A stretch of 64,000 nucleotides of DNA, taken from an uncultured Ruminococcus sp. (GTDB lineage: Bacteria > Bacillota > Clostridia > Oscillospirales > Ruminococcaceae). The DNA lies in the NCBI RefSeq assembly GCF_947301925.1, contig NZ_CAMYUE010000009.1:1-64000 (forward strand), read 5' to 3'. Both the position numbers and the translations under genes were made by a program. This document shows positions 52,774 through 60,771 of this stretch, in pieces. Each line of letters starts with the position of its first letter. The first letter of the stretch is position 1. The notes below the pieces were generated by a model that did no database searches, had not been told where the DNA came from, and saw nothing but the letters and a program-made list of their open reading frames with translations.

Positions 52774-53793
52774 ATGGGAATGTTCGACAAGCTTATAGCA
52801 AACCTTAAAGCAAGCAAAAAGACCATAGTTTTCACTGAGGGCAGCGATCCCCGTATCCTCTCCGCAGCTGACAGACTTATCAAGGAAGACCTCATGGGCG
52901 TTATCCTCTGCGGAAACGTTGACGAGGTAAAGGCTGCCGCAGCAGCAGGCGGCTTCAATATCGACAGCGCCGAGATACTCGACCCTGCCACCTACCCCGA
53001 AATGGACGCTCTCGTTGCTCAGATGTTCGAGCTCAGAAAGGGCAAGATGACCGAGGAGGAGTGCCGCGCAGCTCTGGCTAAGTCCAACTACTTCGGCACT
53101 ATGCTGGTAAAGGCAGGCAAGGCAGACGCTCTCCTGGGCGGCGCTACATACTCCACAGCTGATACAGTTCGTCCCGCTCTCCAGATCATCAAGACCAAGA
53201 AGGGCTCCAACCTGGTAAGCTCCTCATTCATCCTCTTCCGCGAGAAGGACGGCAAGGAGGAGAAGATAGCTATGGGCGACTGCGCTATCAATCTGGGCTA
53301 CACAGACAGACTGGACAAGGACGGCAACGTTGTTCTCTCAGCTGCAAGACAGCTTGCAGAGGTCGCTGTTGAGACTGCAAAGACCGCTGATTTCTTCGGT
53401 ATCGACCCCAAGGTAGCTGTTCTCAGCTTCTCCACATACGGCTCGGGCAAGGGCGGCACAGTTCAGCTCAGCCACGACGCTGTTATCGAGGCAAGAAACA
53501 TTGATCCTAACCTGGTTATCGACGGCGAGTTCCAGTTCGACGCTGCTGTTTCGGCAGAGGTCGCAAAGACAAAGTGCCCCGACTCAAAGGTTGCAGGTCA
53601 GGCTAACACATTCATCTTCCCCCTCATCGAGGCCGGTAACATCGGCTACAAGATAGCTCAGAGACTTGGCGGCTATGAGGCTTACGGTCCTATCCTTCAG
53701 GGACTTAACGCTCCTATCAACGACCTTTCAAGAGGCTGCAACGCCGACGAAGTTTACAAAATGGCTATCATCACAGCAGGTATGGCAAACTGA
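52774..53793 (+). CDS. pta: Phosphate acetyltransferase
   Basis: Pta exchanges CoA and phosphate on acetyl groups (acetyl-CoA + Pi to acetyl phosphate), feeding acetate formation with ATP gain. The 339-aa protein is the short form without regulatory N-terminal domains. It shows F-T-E-G-S-D-P-R near residue 20, G-G-A-T-Y-S-T-A-D-T near residue 122, and the C-terminal F-P-x-L-x-A-G-N-I-G-Y-K signature. Its codons are strongly biased to C- and T-ending codons typical of highly expressed genes. No ackA lies next to it. Confidence 0.96.
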   Translation: MGMFDKLIANLKASKKTIVFTEGSDPRILSAADRLIKEDLMGVILCGNVDEVKAAAAAGGFNIDSAEILDPATYPEMDALVAQMFELRKGKMTEEECRAALAKSNYFGTMLVKAGKADALLGGATYSTADTVRPALQIIKTKKGSNLVSSSFILFREKDGKEEKIAMGDCAINLGYTDRLDKDGNVVLSAARQLAEVAVETAKTADFFGIDPKVAVLSFSTYGSGKGGTVQLSHDAVIEARNIDPNLVIDGEFQFDAAVSAEVAKTKCPDSKVAGQANTFIFPLIEAGNIGYKIAQRLGGYEAYGPILQGLNAPINDLSRGCNADEVYKMAIITAGMAN

Positions 53794-53799
53794 GGCAGT

Positions 53800-53873
53800 T
53801 TGATCCCAGCCACGTTGGCACTCGTAAACTCGCTTACTCTTAACAAAATCGTTAATTGTACATCGCTTACGGC
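53800..53873 (-). repeat. Dispersed intergenic repeat, degenerate copy
   Basis: Read on the minus strand, this segment begins with gccgtaagcgatgtacaa and goes on with agagtaagcgag, then gtggc. It is alignable over about 75 bases with the tandem copies at 56181-56375, in opposite orientation. Confidence 0.7.
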
Positions 53874-53877
53874 ACAA

Positions 53878-53905
53878 GTAGGGACGGGTATTATCCGCCC
53901 GTCTG
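53878..53905. repeat. Short palindromic element (GGGCGGATA type), copy 2
   Basis: GTAGGGACGGGTATTATCCG followed by CCCGTC resembles the element after the ECF operon; the shared words are GTAGGG, TATTATCCGCCC. The outer arms have changed on both sides (gacggg/cccgtc), keeping a stem. Confidence 0.6.
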
Positions 53906-53920
53906 CAACAATATAATTAT

Positions 53921-53960
53921 AAAAAATGGGACTGCATTGGTTTGCAGTCCCTTTTTGTTT
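53921..53960. terminator. Bidirectional terminator between pta and the anti-sigma gene
   Basis: A perfect 9-bp stem gggactgca/tgcagtccc (53928-53936 with 53943-53951) is flanked by AAAAAA and TTTTT, serving both strands. Confidence 0.85.
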
Positions 53961-54907
53961 TATTCGGCTTCGGTGCTGTTTTCGGTTTCTTCATCAAGGG
54001 GCTTTTCCGTAACATCGCTTATGCGCCAGCCCTTTTCGGTATTGACGATAGTGAATGTGGTCTCGGGGATAGGATAATCATGGACTTCGCGGAGCTCTGT
54101 CTCTACAATTGTTGCGATTATATTGCCGCTGTCATCGGTATGGACGTCCATGTCATAGTCGCTGATATCCAACGGGTCTATGGGGTTATCATGGATACCT
54201 ACTTCGTGATAGTATCCGTCCTCCGTGACACATATAAAGGGATTGCCGTTTACGACCTCCTCTGATTCGCCTGTACAGATCTCAAGTATCTTCTGTCCAA
54301 GCTCATTATCGAATATCTCATAGCAGCGATCTTTAAGGTCTGCCCATGTGGGATATCTGGAATCGGTAACGCGATAGAACTCTCTGTCAAAGGTAACGTC
54401 GTTGTCGTGAAGCTTTACTGTCCTTGTGGTTATATCACTCTTGTCTACCTCAAGATTGCCTCCGTAAATGAAACAGATATACTCTCTGTAATCGTCGATG
54501 AGTTCTCTGGCTACAGCCTCGGCGTCAACTGCTTCCGTCTGCTCTTCGGTGACAGCTTCCGTAAAGGCTTCTGTTGTTACCGCAGTTGTCTCGGCTATGC
54601 TTCCTTCCACCTCAGTCGCGGCTTTCCGGCCGCTGCGGCTGATAAATGCCATGCTTCCGCCAATTCCTGCCACAAGCAGCACAGCCGCCGCTGCCACACT
54701 TGCGCCCTTATACCACTTAGGTCTGCGGTATTTCTCGACTCCCGATACGTCCATGCTTTTATTGTCATTTTCATTGTTTATATCAAACTTTCTTTTACTC
54801 ATAGCATACAGCCTCTCTTTCTGCTCGTCATTGAGGACGGGATACTCTTTCGAGAGTCTTTCTGCTGTTTTGTCATCTATATCATTGAATATCTCCTCTG
54901 ATCTCAT
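53960..54907 (-). CDS. Membrane protein, probable anti-sigma factor
   Basis: The 315-aa protein has a 68-residue charged cytoplasmic part, one membrane helix (about 69-90), a Thr/Glu stalk and an outside domain of about 190 residues that I do not recognise. It is co-transcribed with an ECF sigma gene (ATGA overlap), the usual place for an anti-sigma factor. The zinc-binding H-x3-C-x2-C motif of ZAS anti-sigma factors is absent. Anti-sigma function is inferred from context only. Confidence 0.7.
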   Translation of the reverse strand: MRSEEIFNDIDDKTAERLSKEYPVLNDEQKERLYAMSKRKFDINNENDNKSMDVSGVEKYRRPKWYKGASVAAAAVLLVAGIGGSMAFISRSGRKAATEVEGSIAETTAVTTEAFTEAVTEEQTEAVDAEAVARELIDDYREYICFIYGGNLEVDKSDITTRTVKLHDNDVTFDREFYRVTDSRYPTWADLKDRCYEIFDNELGQKILEICTGESEEVVNGNPFICVTEDGYYHEVGIHDNPIDPLDISDYDMDVHTDDSGNIIATIVETELREVHDYPIPETTFTIVNTEKGWRISDVTEKPLDEETENSTEAE

Positions 54908-55482
54908 TGATATCCCTCCTCCGTGATACCTGCCTCGCTCAGAAGCTCCCTGAGCTTTTTTCTTGATCTGCTCAGCCTTTTCTGCACAGCAATATCGCTC
55001 AGTCCCACAAGCTCGGCTATTTGTCTGGTTTTCATTCCGTAGTAATAGAAGTAAACGATGATAGAAGCGTCGGGCTCCCCCAGCTTTTTCATACAGTCGA
55101 GAACCGCCTCCCGCAGAGCCGAAAGCTCCGCTTTCTCCTCAACTCTTATATCAGCCGAAAGCTCTCTGATACTCTCCGACTCAATTGATACCGTAGTCTC
55201 AGCCTTAGGGAAAAGCCGCCTGAAATAGCCTATAGCAGTACGTTTTGCTATAGTGCCGATTATCCCTCTCAGGTCTCCGTCAGTATCTGTATGGCCTTCA
55301 AGATAACGGAATACCGCCGCAAATGTATCGCTGTGGCACTCGTCGATGTCCTCGCTTGTGCCGCAGCCCTTCAGCTTGTTCGCGCATATGGCATAAACAT
55401 ATCCGCAGTATTCGTCAAACAGCGCCCGTCTGCCCTCCTCGGGGGACTGCTCCATTTTACGGCGCAGCTCTTTGTCTGTCAT
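54904..55482 (-). CDS. ECF-type RNA polymerase sigma factor
   Basis: The 192-aa protein has region 2 in residues 22-95 (Y-A-I-C-A-N-K-L, D-E-C-H-S-D-T-F-A-A-V-F) and a region 4 helix-turn-helix near residues 145-185 (M-K-T-R-Q-I-A-E-L-V-G-L-S, then V-Q-K-R-L-S-R-S-R). It should direct RNA polymerase to a small regulon and be held by the membrane protein encoded next to it. AAAGGAG stands before the ATG. Confidence 0.9.
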   Translation of the reverse strand: MTDKELRRKMEQSPEEGRRALFDEYCGYVYAICANKLKGCGTSEDIDECHSDTFAAVFRYLEGHTDTDGDLRGIIGTIAKRTAIGYFRRLFPKAETTVSIESESIRELSADIRVEEKAELSALREAVLDCMKKLGEPDASIIVYFYYYGMKTRQIAELVGLSDIAVQKRLSRSRKKLRELLSEAGITEEGYQ

Positions 55483-55556
55483 CGTTTCACTCCTTTGAAT
55501 GCATTCATATATTACACTCGCTTCAGCCTATGCTTTTCTGACCTGTTATAGAAACT

Positions 55557-55588
55557 AAGGGAGAGACATTTCATCAAGTCTCTCCCTT
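55557..55588. terminator. Hairpin after the AlbA_2 gene
   Basis: A perfect 11-bp stem aagggagagac/gtctctccctt with a 10-nt loop lies just past the stop of the AlbA_2 gene. No clear T tract follows on the minus strand, so it may be only a 3'-end stabiliser. Confidence 0.5.
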
Positions 55589-55600
55589 ACTCTGCAATAT

Positions 55601-56050
55601 TCATATACGCCTCAGCATACGGGCGACTTCCTCCACCGAACATTTATAGTCGCCGTCGCCGCTGCGCTTATAGGTGCCTGTATAGATACTTCCGCCAAGA
55701 TATATGGGCTCCTCGCCCTTTTTTATCCGCGGTACGTTTATGACGATTATCCGCTTGCCCTCGGTCTCAACTATCCTGACGTCCTTATCCGAGAGTATAT
55801 TCCTGCTGACGCGGCGTCTGTCGTTGAGCACATCATAGAAGTCGCTGAGGAGCCACTGCGGATCGGGCAGGTCCACGGGGTGCAGGGACTTGTCCTCGTG
55901 CTCCTCCACTCCCAGGAGTATCACTCCCCCGAGAGTATTTGCAAAGGCGGAATAGGTCTCCCACAGGCTTACGGGAAGTCCTCCCGTTGCCTTTTTTGCC
56001 TCTATGCGGTTATTCTCCTTGTACCTCTCTATGTTGGCAAGGTCTATCAT
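55601..56050 (-). CDS. Stand-alone AlbA_2 (Schlafen-type) domain protein
   Basis: The 149-aa protein is almost only an AlbA_2 domain: E-A-K-K-A near residue 17, A-F-A-N-T-L-G-G-V-I-L-L-G-V, then a Y-x-R-S-G-D-x-x-Y-K-C-S end. In most bacterial proteins this domain is followed by a helicase-like or winged-helix C-terminal part and may bind nucleic acid; here it ends after the domain. The ATG at 56050 lies six bases after GGAGGT; a GTG one codon earlier is less well placed. Confidence 0.85.
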   Translation of the reverse strand: MIDLANIERYKENNRIEAKKATGGLPVSLWETYSAFANTLGGVILLGVEEHEDKSLHPVDLPDPQWLLSDFYDVLNDRRRVSRNILSDKDVRIVETEGKRIIVINVPRIKKGEEPIYLGGSIYTGTYKRSGDGDYKCSVEEVARMLRRI

Positions 56051-56122
56051 CACTGCACCTCCCTGATGTTTGATCCGTAATTACGGTAAAATGACAGCAC
56101 CTTCATGTTCAAAGTAAAACTT

Positions 56123-56150
56123 TGCCCCGCCATGAACTGACGGGGCATTT
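56123..56150 (+). terminator. GC hairpin in the AlbA_2/tRNA intergenic region
   Basis: tgccccg and cggggca pair around an 11-nt loop, followed by TTT. Its direction is unclear. Confidence 0.4.
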
Positions 56151-56180
56151 CAGTGTATATGCTTCGATTTGGAAACGCTA

Positions 56181-56375
56181 CCGTAAGCGATGTACAACTA
56201 TCGGCGTTGATAAAAGTGAGCGAGCTTGCAAGCGCCCCCGTGGCAGCCCGCGGGGGCTCCCTGTCGTATAATCTGTATAGACTTAATTACAGCGCCGTAA
56301 GCGATGTACAACTATCGGCGTTGATAAGAGTAAGCGAGCTTGCAAGCGCCCCCGTGGCAGCCCGCGGGGGCTCCC
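56181..56375 (+). repeat. Two 81-bp tandem copies of a dispersed intergenic repeat
   Basis: Copy 1 is 56181-56261 and copy 2 is 56295-56375; they differ at two positions. Each begins ccgtaagcgatgtacaacta, has agcgagcttgcaagcg in the middle and ends with a strong stem gcccccg/cgggggc. A 33-bp spacer separates them. A degenerate copy lies in the other orientation at 53800-53873. Confidence 0.88.
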
Positions 56376-56381
56376 CGCTGG

Positions 56382-56453
56382 TACGCCTGACTGGGATCGA
56401 ACCAGCGCACACGGCGTCGGAGGCCGATGCTCTATCCACTGAGCTACAGGCGC
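56382..56453 (-). tRNA. tRNA-Arg (anticodon CCG)
   Basis: The minus strand folds as a cloverleaf of 72 bases: acceptor GCGCCTG/CAGGCGT, D arm GCTCAGTGGATAGAGC, anticodon loop CTCCGAC and T loop TTCGATC. Anticodon CCG reads CGG. Two small oddities are a G1-U72 pair and a T-T mismatch at the top of the anticodon stem. CCA is not encoded. Confidence 0.88.
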
Positions 56454-56489
56454 ATAAATAATACTGCTATATAATTATAGCAAAAACTC

Positions 56490-56518
56490 TTGAAATTTGC
56501 AAGCATTTATGATATAAT
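56490..56518 (+). promoter_or_regulatory. Promoter of the YiiX-like gene
   Basis: TTGAAA (56490-56495), 17 bp and TATAAT (56513-56518). The promoter sits where a naive gene call would place the start codon, so that start can be excluded. Confidence 0.7.
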
Positions 56519-56546
56519 TATAAAAAATAAATTAGGAGGGAACGTT

Positions 56547-57098
56547 TTGGGGGACTACATTTATCTGATAGTTGCGCAGACAGGTACAAGACCCGCACGA
56601 TTCTTCAAATTTCTTACAAAAAAACCGTATAATCACGTTTCTCTTTCGGGAGATATGGACCTCTCGGAAATGTACAGCTTCTGCCGTACATACCGTCCGT
56701 TTCCTCTCCCTGCAACATTCAACAAGGAGATCGTGGGACAGGGCACTCTGGGACAGTACCAGAACATACCCTGCGAGATATACCGCATAAGCGTCACGCC
56801 CGAACAGAAAGAGGCATATAATAAGATAATCAATCACTTTGCAGTCCATCGAAAGGTATATTCCTACAACCTTCTGGGACTCCTTGCGGTCTACTTCAAT
56901 ATCGAGTGGAAGCGCGAGCGCAGCTTCGTCTGTTCACAGTTCGTAGCCTACACCATGGACAAGATAGGCATTCCGCTGGACAAGGCATTCTCGCTGTACA
57001 AGCCGGACGACTTCCGCAGCTTCCCCGGTGCAGACCTTATCTATACAGGGGAGCTCAACACATTCTACTATACCAGACAGTCCAAGCTATACACATAA
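56547..57098 (+). CDS. YiiX/YebB-like permuted NlpC/P60 amidase
   Basis: The 183-aa protein resembles the YiiX group of permuted papain-like hydrolases: N-terminal His in Y-N-H-V-S-L near residue 27, catalytic Cys in F-V-C-S-Q-F-V-A near residue 126. Such enzymes cut amide bonds in peptides or lipids. No signal peptide is visible. The start is TTG at 56547, six bases after AGGAGGG; an in-frame ATG at 56490 lies inside the promoter. The 3' end overlaps the end of the convergent 99-aa gene by 12 bases. Confidence 0.82.
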   Translation: MGDYIYLIVAQTGTRPARFFKFLTKKPYNHVSLSGDMDLSEMYSFCRTYRPFPLPATFNKEIVGQGTLGQYQNIPCEIYRISVTPEQKEAYNKIINHFAVHRKVYSYNLLGLLAVYFNIEWKRERSFVCSQFVAYTMDKIGIPLDKAFSLYKPDDFRSFPGADLIYTGELNTFYYTRQSKLYT

Positions 57099-57386
57099 TG
57101 ATATGACATAAGCCGCAAGCCTGACCTCGTCGGGCGAAAGCAGGTAGGCTCCGCAGTAGAGCCTGCTGTCAGGGGATATATATGAGAGTCGGAATTCAGC
57201 GCCGTGACCCAGCACCTCCACCGAGGCGGTGCCGTCCTCTATTACCAGCTGCGCAGGGACAATGCTCCTGCCGCTGATACGGCTGCGGGAATTGGCATAG
57301 GAATTTACGAACATCCATGAGCCGAGGCTCAGAAGCAGGTAGATGAAAACTGCTCTGAGAACGGCTTTTTTCTTTTTTCTGCGCAT
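57087..57386 (-). CDS. Small membrane-anchored protein after spoIIP
   Basis: The 99-aa protein has a basic N terminus (M-R-R-K-K-K-K), one membrane helix or uncleaved signal (about 9-28) and a short outside beta-rich part. I do not recognise it. Its SD AAAGGAGC is formed by the last codons of spoIIP, and one base separates the two genes, so they are translationally coupled and may act together at the septum. Confidence 0.7.
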   Translation of the reverse strand: MRRKKKKAVLRAVFIYLLLSLGSWMFVNSYANSRSRISGRSIVPAQLVIEDGTASVEVLGHGAEFRLSYISPDSRLYCGAYLLSPDEVRLAAYVISLCV

Positions 57387-57387
57387 A

Positions 57388-58548
57388 TTAGCTCCTTTTC
57401 ATGCCGCACAGCAGCTCTCCCAGCGACCTGCCGAAGAGCTGGCCTGCGTACTGCACCTGTTCAAGGGTGTTTCCGTGGGAACCCACCTCGATGAGCAGGC
57501 TGCCGTTGGTGAGATCCTGATTGTAGTGCCTGTAGTCGAACAGCACGGGACGGGTAAGCCCCGGAGTATCGGATTCCAGCTTCTGCTGAAGGGTGCAGGC
57601 AAAGTGGAAGTTCTCCATATAATCAGGCATATCCAGCGTACCGTCGTCGCAGCCCGATATTATCATTATCTGAGCCGCCTCACGGCCGTCGGCCTCCGTA
57701 AAGGGCTGATAGGCGAAGCCCTCTCCCGATATGGCGTCCCTGTGGATATCCAGCACCACCTTTATGCTCGGGTACTTCTCCAGTATGGGGACTATGGTCT
57801 CGCGGCTCCGTGCGTATGAGCCGTTATATGAGGGATAGTCGTGTATCTCCGTCATATGTATCACCCCTATGCCCTGAGCCTCCAGCTCCGCCTGAATGGC
57901 GTTGCCCACCATTATCACGTTCTTTGTTTCGTCGGTGGTGCGGTAGTTGAAGGAGCTGTCGTAATGCTCCCGCACATAGGGCTCGAAGCTCTCGGTGGTA
58001 TGGGTATGATACAGCAGCACAAGGGGACCGTCGGCGTCCTCCACGGTAAAATTGGGCAGGCAGCGGCTCTGGGCTATGAGCTCCGAATTGGGGATATCCG
58101 TCCTGTTGTTGACCTGTCCCCCGTTCTCAAGGTCGAAGAAGGCCGTTCCGCTGTAGCGGTCATAGGTGGTGCGGATTATCTCTCCCTCTCCGATATCCCA
58201 CTGAACGGGATAGGGCTTTTCGCCTGCGTCCGCGGCAGTCATGTCAAGGGGCGACGGCAGTCTGAGAAGCTCCCTTGAAGCCGTGCTCTCGTCCTCAACG
58301 CCGTACCCCGAGGAGAGCATGACTCTCTCGTCAATGAGCTCCTCGGGAGCTATCCTGCTCTCCGTGGTCTTGTCCCTTCTGTCTGCGGCTGCACCCACAG
58401 TGCTGCTTATGGATATGCTCATGTCCTTTTTTGCGGAGCTCCCGAAATAAGAAGCTCCCTTTGCGGCTGCCGCCGTCATCACAGGCAGCAGCACGGCAGC
58501 CGTACACACGGCGGCGCCTCTCATTCTTCTGCGTCTGCGGCGCGTCAT
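57388..58548 (-). CDS. spoIIP: Stage II sporulation protein P (amidase/endopeptidase)
   Basis: SpoIIP cuts peptidoglycan stem peptides and cross-links during engulfment of the forespore. The 386-aa protein has a basic N terminus and one membrane helix, a linker, and a C-terminal amidase_3-like domain with L-Y-H-T-H-T-T-E-S, L-D-I-H-R-D-A and L-I-E-V-G-S-H-G-N-T, the zinc-binding and catalytic blocks. The ATG at 58548 is chosen because GAGGTG lies six bases upstream; a GTG three codons earlier overlaps the SD. Confidence 0.93.
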   Translation of the reverse strand: MTRRRRRRMRGAAVCTAAVLLPVMTAAAAKGASYFGSSAKKDMSISISSTVGAAADRRDKTTESRIAPEELIDERVMLSSGYGVEDESTASRELLRLPSPLDMTAADAGEKPYPVQWDIGEGEIIRTTYDRYSGTAFFDLENGGQVNNRTDIPNSELIAQSRCLPNFTVEDADGPLVLLYHTHTTESFEPYVREHYDSSFNYRTTDETKNVIMVGNAIQAELEAQGIGVIHMTEIHDYPSYNGSYARSRETIVPILEKYPSIKVVLDIHRDAISGEGFAYQPFTEADGREAAQIMIISGCDDGTLDMPDYMENFHFACTLQQKLESDTPGLTRPVLFDYRHYNQDLTNGSLLIEVGSHGNTLEQVQYAGQLFGRSLGELLCGMKRS

Positions 58549-58654
58549 ATACCTCACCTCACAAGTAATTCCTCTGGTATAAGTATATTACGCAGGTGAC
58601 GGAAGTATGTCCGTCCGCAACATTATTGTGGACGTCAGAAAGAAAAATATGCAG

Positions 58655-58702
58655 ATAAAAATCCCCCGACACGCTTAACCGCATCGGGGGATCGTTTCTT
58701 TA
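58655..58702 (-). terminator. Terminator of the DUF4190-like gene
   Basis: On the minus strand a stem atcccccga/tcgggggat with an inner loop is followed by TTTTTA. Confidence 0.75.
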
Positions 58703-58708
58703 CACTGT

Positions 58709-59404
58709 TTACAGTATCAACGCAGGCTGAAAGCCCAGGGCAAGATCGCTGTAGCCGTTGCCGCTGTTGTAGTCATACTCGGTGTTGATATTGTTCTTTC
58801 TCTTGTATTCCTTGATGAACTGATCGAAGAATTCATCGAAGCTGTCAAAGCCTTCTTCCTCCCAGTACTTGTCATACTTGTGAGCACGGTACTTGTCGAA
58901 CCTGTCGGGGATAGTGCCGTCCCTGTCGTAGTCTGCGATGATCTCGTCCTGATTCTCCGCAAAGTAGACGAAATCGGGCATTACGTCCATAACAATCTTT
59001 CCGTAGTAAACAAAGGCAAGACCTGCTATGAGGGAGAATACGATACCCAGTATAGCGAATACCTTGCCGCCCTTCTTCTTGACAAGGGAGATTATGGAGA
59101 ACAGCAGGCACAGAGGCACTGTGATGATACTCAGCATTGTACAGCAGAGCAGAAGGTTTACCAGAGAGATAACAAACGAGGCGATAGCCAGTCCCGCAGA
59201 CTTTTTCTCCTGGGGCTGATAGCCGTTGTTATAGCCGAAGTTCTGTCCGTTGTTGTAGCCGTAGCCGTTATTGTAGCCGCCGTTGTTATAGCCGTAGCCG
59301 TTGTTATAACCTCCGTTGTTGTAGCCGCCGTTATATCCGCCGTTGTTGGGGTTATAGCCGCCGTTTCCGTAGTTGTTGTAGTTGTTTCCGCCAAGATCAT
59401 CCAT
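58709..59404 (-). CDS. DUF4190-like membrane protein with Asn/Gly/Tyr-rich N terminus
   Basis: The 231-aa protein starts with about 65 residues of N-N-G-G-Y-N-N-G-Y-G-Y type repeats. Two or three membrane helices follow (about 75-145), of the DUF4190 type with G-L-A-I-A-S-F-V-I-S-L, and then a charged tail. Low-complexity prefixes of this kind are common in such small membrane proteins; the function is unknown. It is last in the cluster that starts beyond the right edge, 18 bases after metA. Confidence 0.78.
   Translation of the reverse strand: MDDLGGNNYNNYGNGGYNPNNGGYNGGYNNGGYNNGYGYNNGGYNNGYGYNNGQNFGYNNGYQPQEKKSAGLAIASFVISLVNLLLCCTMLSIITVPLCLLFSIISLVKKKGGKVFAILGIVFSLIAGLAFVYYGKIVMDVMPDFVYFAENQDEIIADYDRDGTIPDRFDKYRAHKYDKYWEEEGFDSFDEFFDQFIKEYKRKNNINTEYDYNSGNGYSDLALGFQPALIL
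59203..59395 (-). repeat. Asn/Gly/Tyr-codon repeat
   Basis: Imperfect short repeats of the GGCTACAACAACGG type encode the N-terminal low-complexity region of the membrane protein. Confidence 0.8.
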
Positions 59405-59422
59405 GATTTTTACACTCCTTTT

Positions 59423-60370
59423 TTATAAGCTTGTCTGCCAGTTCCAGTTGCGCACCTCAAGCTCGTCGAGGTTATACGGCGTCTTCTGGTACACGCAGTA
59501 ATTGAGCCAGTTCGAGAACATGAGGTTCGCCGTGCATCTCCATGAGAACACGGGCATATTGTCGGGGTTGTCCCCGGGGAAATAATTGTAGGGTATCTGT
59601 ATGTCGATGCCCTTTGCCACATCGCGGCGGTACTCGTTGGCGATGGTCTCCCTGTCATACTCGGAATGACCCGTGATGAAGTACTGTCTGCCGTTCTTGT
59701 TGGCGACTATATGGACTCCCGCTATATCCGACGAGGTGAGTATCTCCAGCTGAGGTATACGCTCGATATCCGCCCTGCGCACCTCGGTGTTCCTTGAATG
59801 GGGCACATAGAAGATATCGTCAAAGCCTCTCAGCAGCTGACAGTTGCTAACCTCAGCCCTGTGGGGGAAAATGCCGAACATCTTGTGATCCAGAGTATAC
59901 TTCGGTATGCCGTAGTGATAGTAGAGACCTGCCTGTGCCGCCCAGCATATATACAGAGTGGAGAAAACGTGAGTCTTTGACCACTCCATTATGCTGCATA
60001 TCTCCTTCCAGTAGTCCACCTCCTCGAAGTCCAGCAGCTCCACGGGAGCACCCGTGATTATCATGCCGTCATAGCGGTAATCCGCTATCTCGTCGAAGGT
60101 CTTGTAGAAGGCGTCAAGGTGGCTGCTTGAGGTGTTCCTGGAAACATGGGAGGCCATCTGTAAAAGCTCCACGTCCACCTGTAACGGGGTATTGCTGAGG
60201 AGCCTCATGAGCTGGCTCTCGGTCTCTATCTTCTTGGGCATAATATTGAGTATTATCACCTTCAGGGGACGGATATCCTGATGCTCCGCCCTTTCCCTGG
60301 ACATGACGAAGATGTTTTCCTCTCCCAGCGTTTTGAATGCAGGGAGTTCAGATGAGATCCTTATAGGCAC
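59423..60370 (-). CDS. metA: Homoserine O-acyltransferase (MetA family)
   Basis: MetA activates homoserine for methionine synthesis; in Firmicutes the donor is often acetyl-CoA rather than succinyl-CoA, so the name 'succinyltransferase' should be used with care. The 315-aa length is typical. The nucleophile Cys lies in Y-I-C-W-A-A-Q-A-G near residue 142, and the catalytic His/Glu in T-G-H-S-E-Y-D near 235. The P-H-R and G-F-D-D blocks are present. The start is GTG. It follows the 130-aa unknown gene by seven bases. Confidence 0.94.
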   Translation of the reverse strand: MPIRISSELPAFKTLGEENIFVMSRERAEHQDIRPLKVIILNIMPKKIETESQLMRLLSNTPLQVDVELLQMASHVSRNTSSSHLDAFYKTFDEIADYRYDGMIITGAPVELLDFEEVDYWKEICSIMEWSKTHVFSTLYICWAAQAGLYYHYGIPKYTLDHKMFGIFPHRAEVSNCQLLRGFDDIFYVPHSRNTEVRRADIERIPQLEILTSSDIAGVHIVANKNGRQYFITGHSEYDRETIANEYRRDVAKGIDIQIPYNYFPGDNPDNMPVFSWRCTANLMFSNWLNYCVYQKTPYNLDELEVRNWNWQTSL

Positions 60371-60377
60371 TCAATAT

Positions 60378-60770
60378 CTATCCTTTCATATTATCTTTCT
60401 TGCTTTTGCAGCTCTGGCAGCCGTTCATGAAACTTTCAAGGTCGGCGCACTGTCTGCTGTCGCCCTTCAGGAAGCCGAGCCTTTTCAGGGCGTCGTATTT
60501 ACTGCTGTCCTCCGGCTGGAAGAGCATATGGTTTATTCCCTTCAGCACGCTTTTCAGCATGACAGAACGCACCAGACCGTCACAGAGCATGATATCTCCG
60601 CCGTCGTCATAGTCATAGACCAGAGTACGCTCTGTACCGTAGGAATATGCTATGTATCCGATGACCTCTCCCCTGTCAAGGGCTTCGGTTATATGGAGCT
60701 CTGCACTGCCTGCGGCCTCTGCAAGCTTCTCATAGCCGACGGTATCGAATCTTTCCTGTATCTCCAGCAT
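60378..60770 (-). CDS. Small hypothetical protein with Cys-rich end
   Basis: I do not recognise this 130-aa protein with certainty. Its layout (I-G-Y-I-A-Y-S, then V-L-K-G-I-N-H-M-L and L-K-R-L-G-F) recalls a reduced GNAT-like fold without a clear acetyl-CoA loop. The last 25 residues carry C-x-x-C with C-A-D-L-E upstream, perhaps a metal site. GGAGA precedes the ATG. It lies between rluB and metA. Confidence 0.7.
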   Translation of the reverse strand: MLEIQERFDTVGYEKLAEAAGSAELHITEALDRGEVIGYIAYSYGTERTLVYDYDDGGDIMLCDGLVRSVMLKSVLKGINHMLFQPEDSSKYDALKRLGFLKGDSRQCADLESFMNGCQSCKSKKDNMKG

Positions 60771-60771
60771 C

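Larger units (their letters stand above)
56054..56381. other. Intergenic region with palindrome, hairpin and tandem repeat
   Basis: No gene is supported. A perfect 12-bp palindrome CCGTAATTACGG (56075-56086) lies upstream of the AlbA_2 gene. A stem tgccccg/cggggca (56123-56147) and two 81-bp repeat copies follow, listed separately. Confidence 0.7.

Noticed and set aside
51599-53905. A complete integrated mobile element around the RepA-like gene
   Set aside because: No integrase, relaxase, att-like direct repeats or phage genes are seen; only the single ATPase gene supports it.
56490-56546. ATG at 56490 as start of the YiiX-like protein
   Set aside because: This segment contains the -35 and -10 boxes; the TTG at 56547 has AGGAGGG at proper distance.
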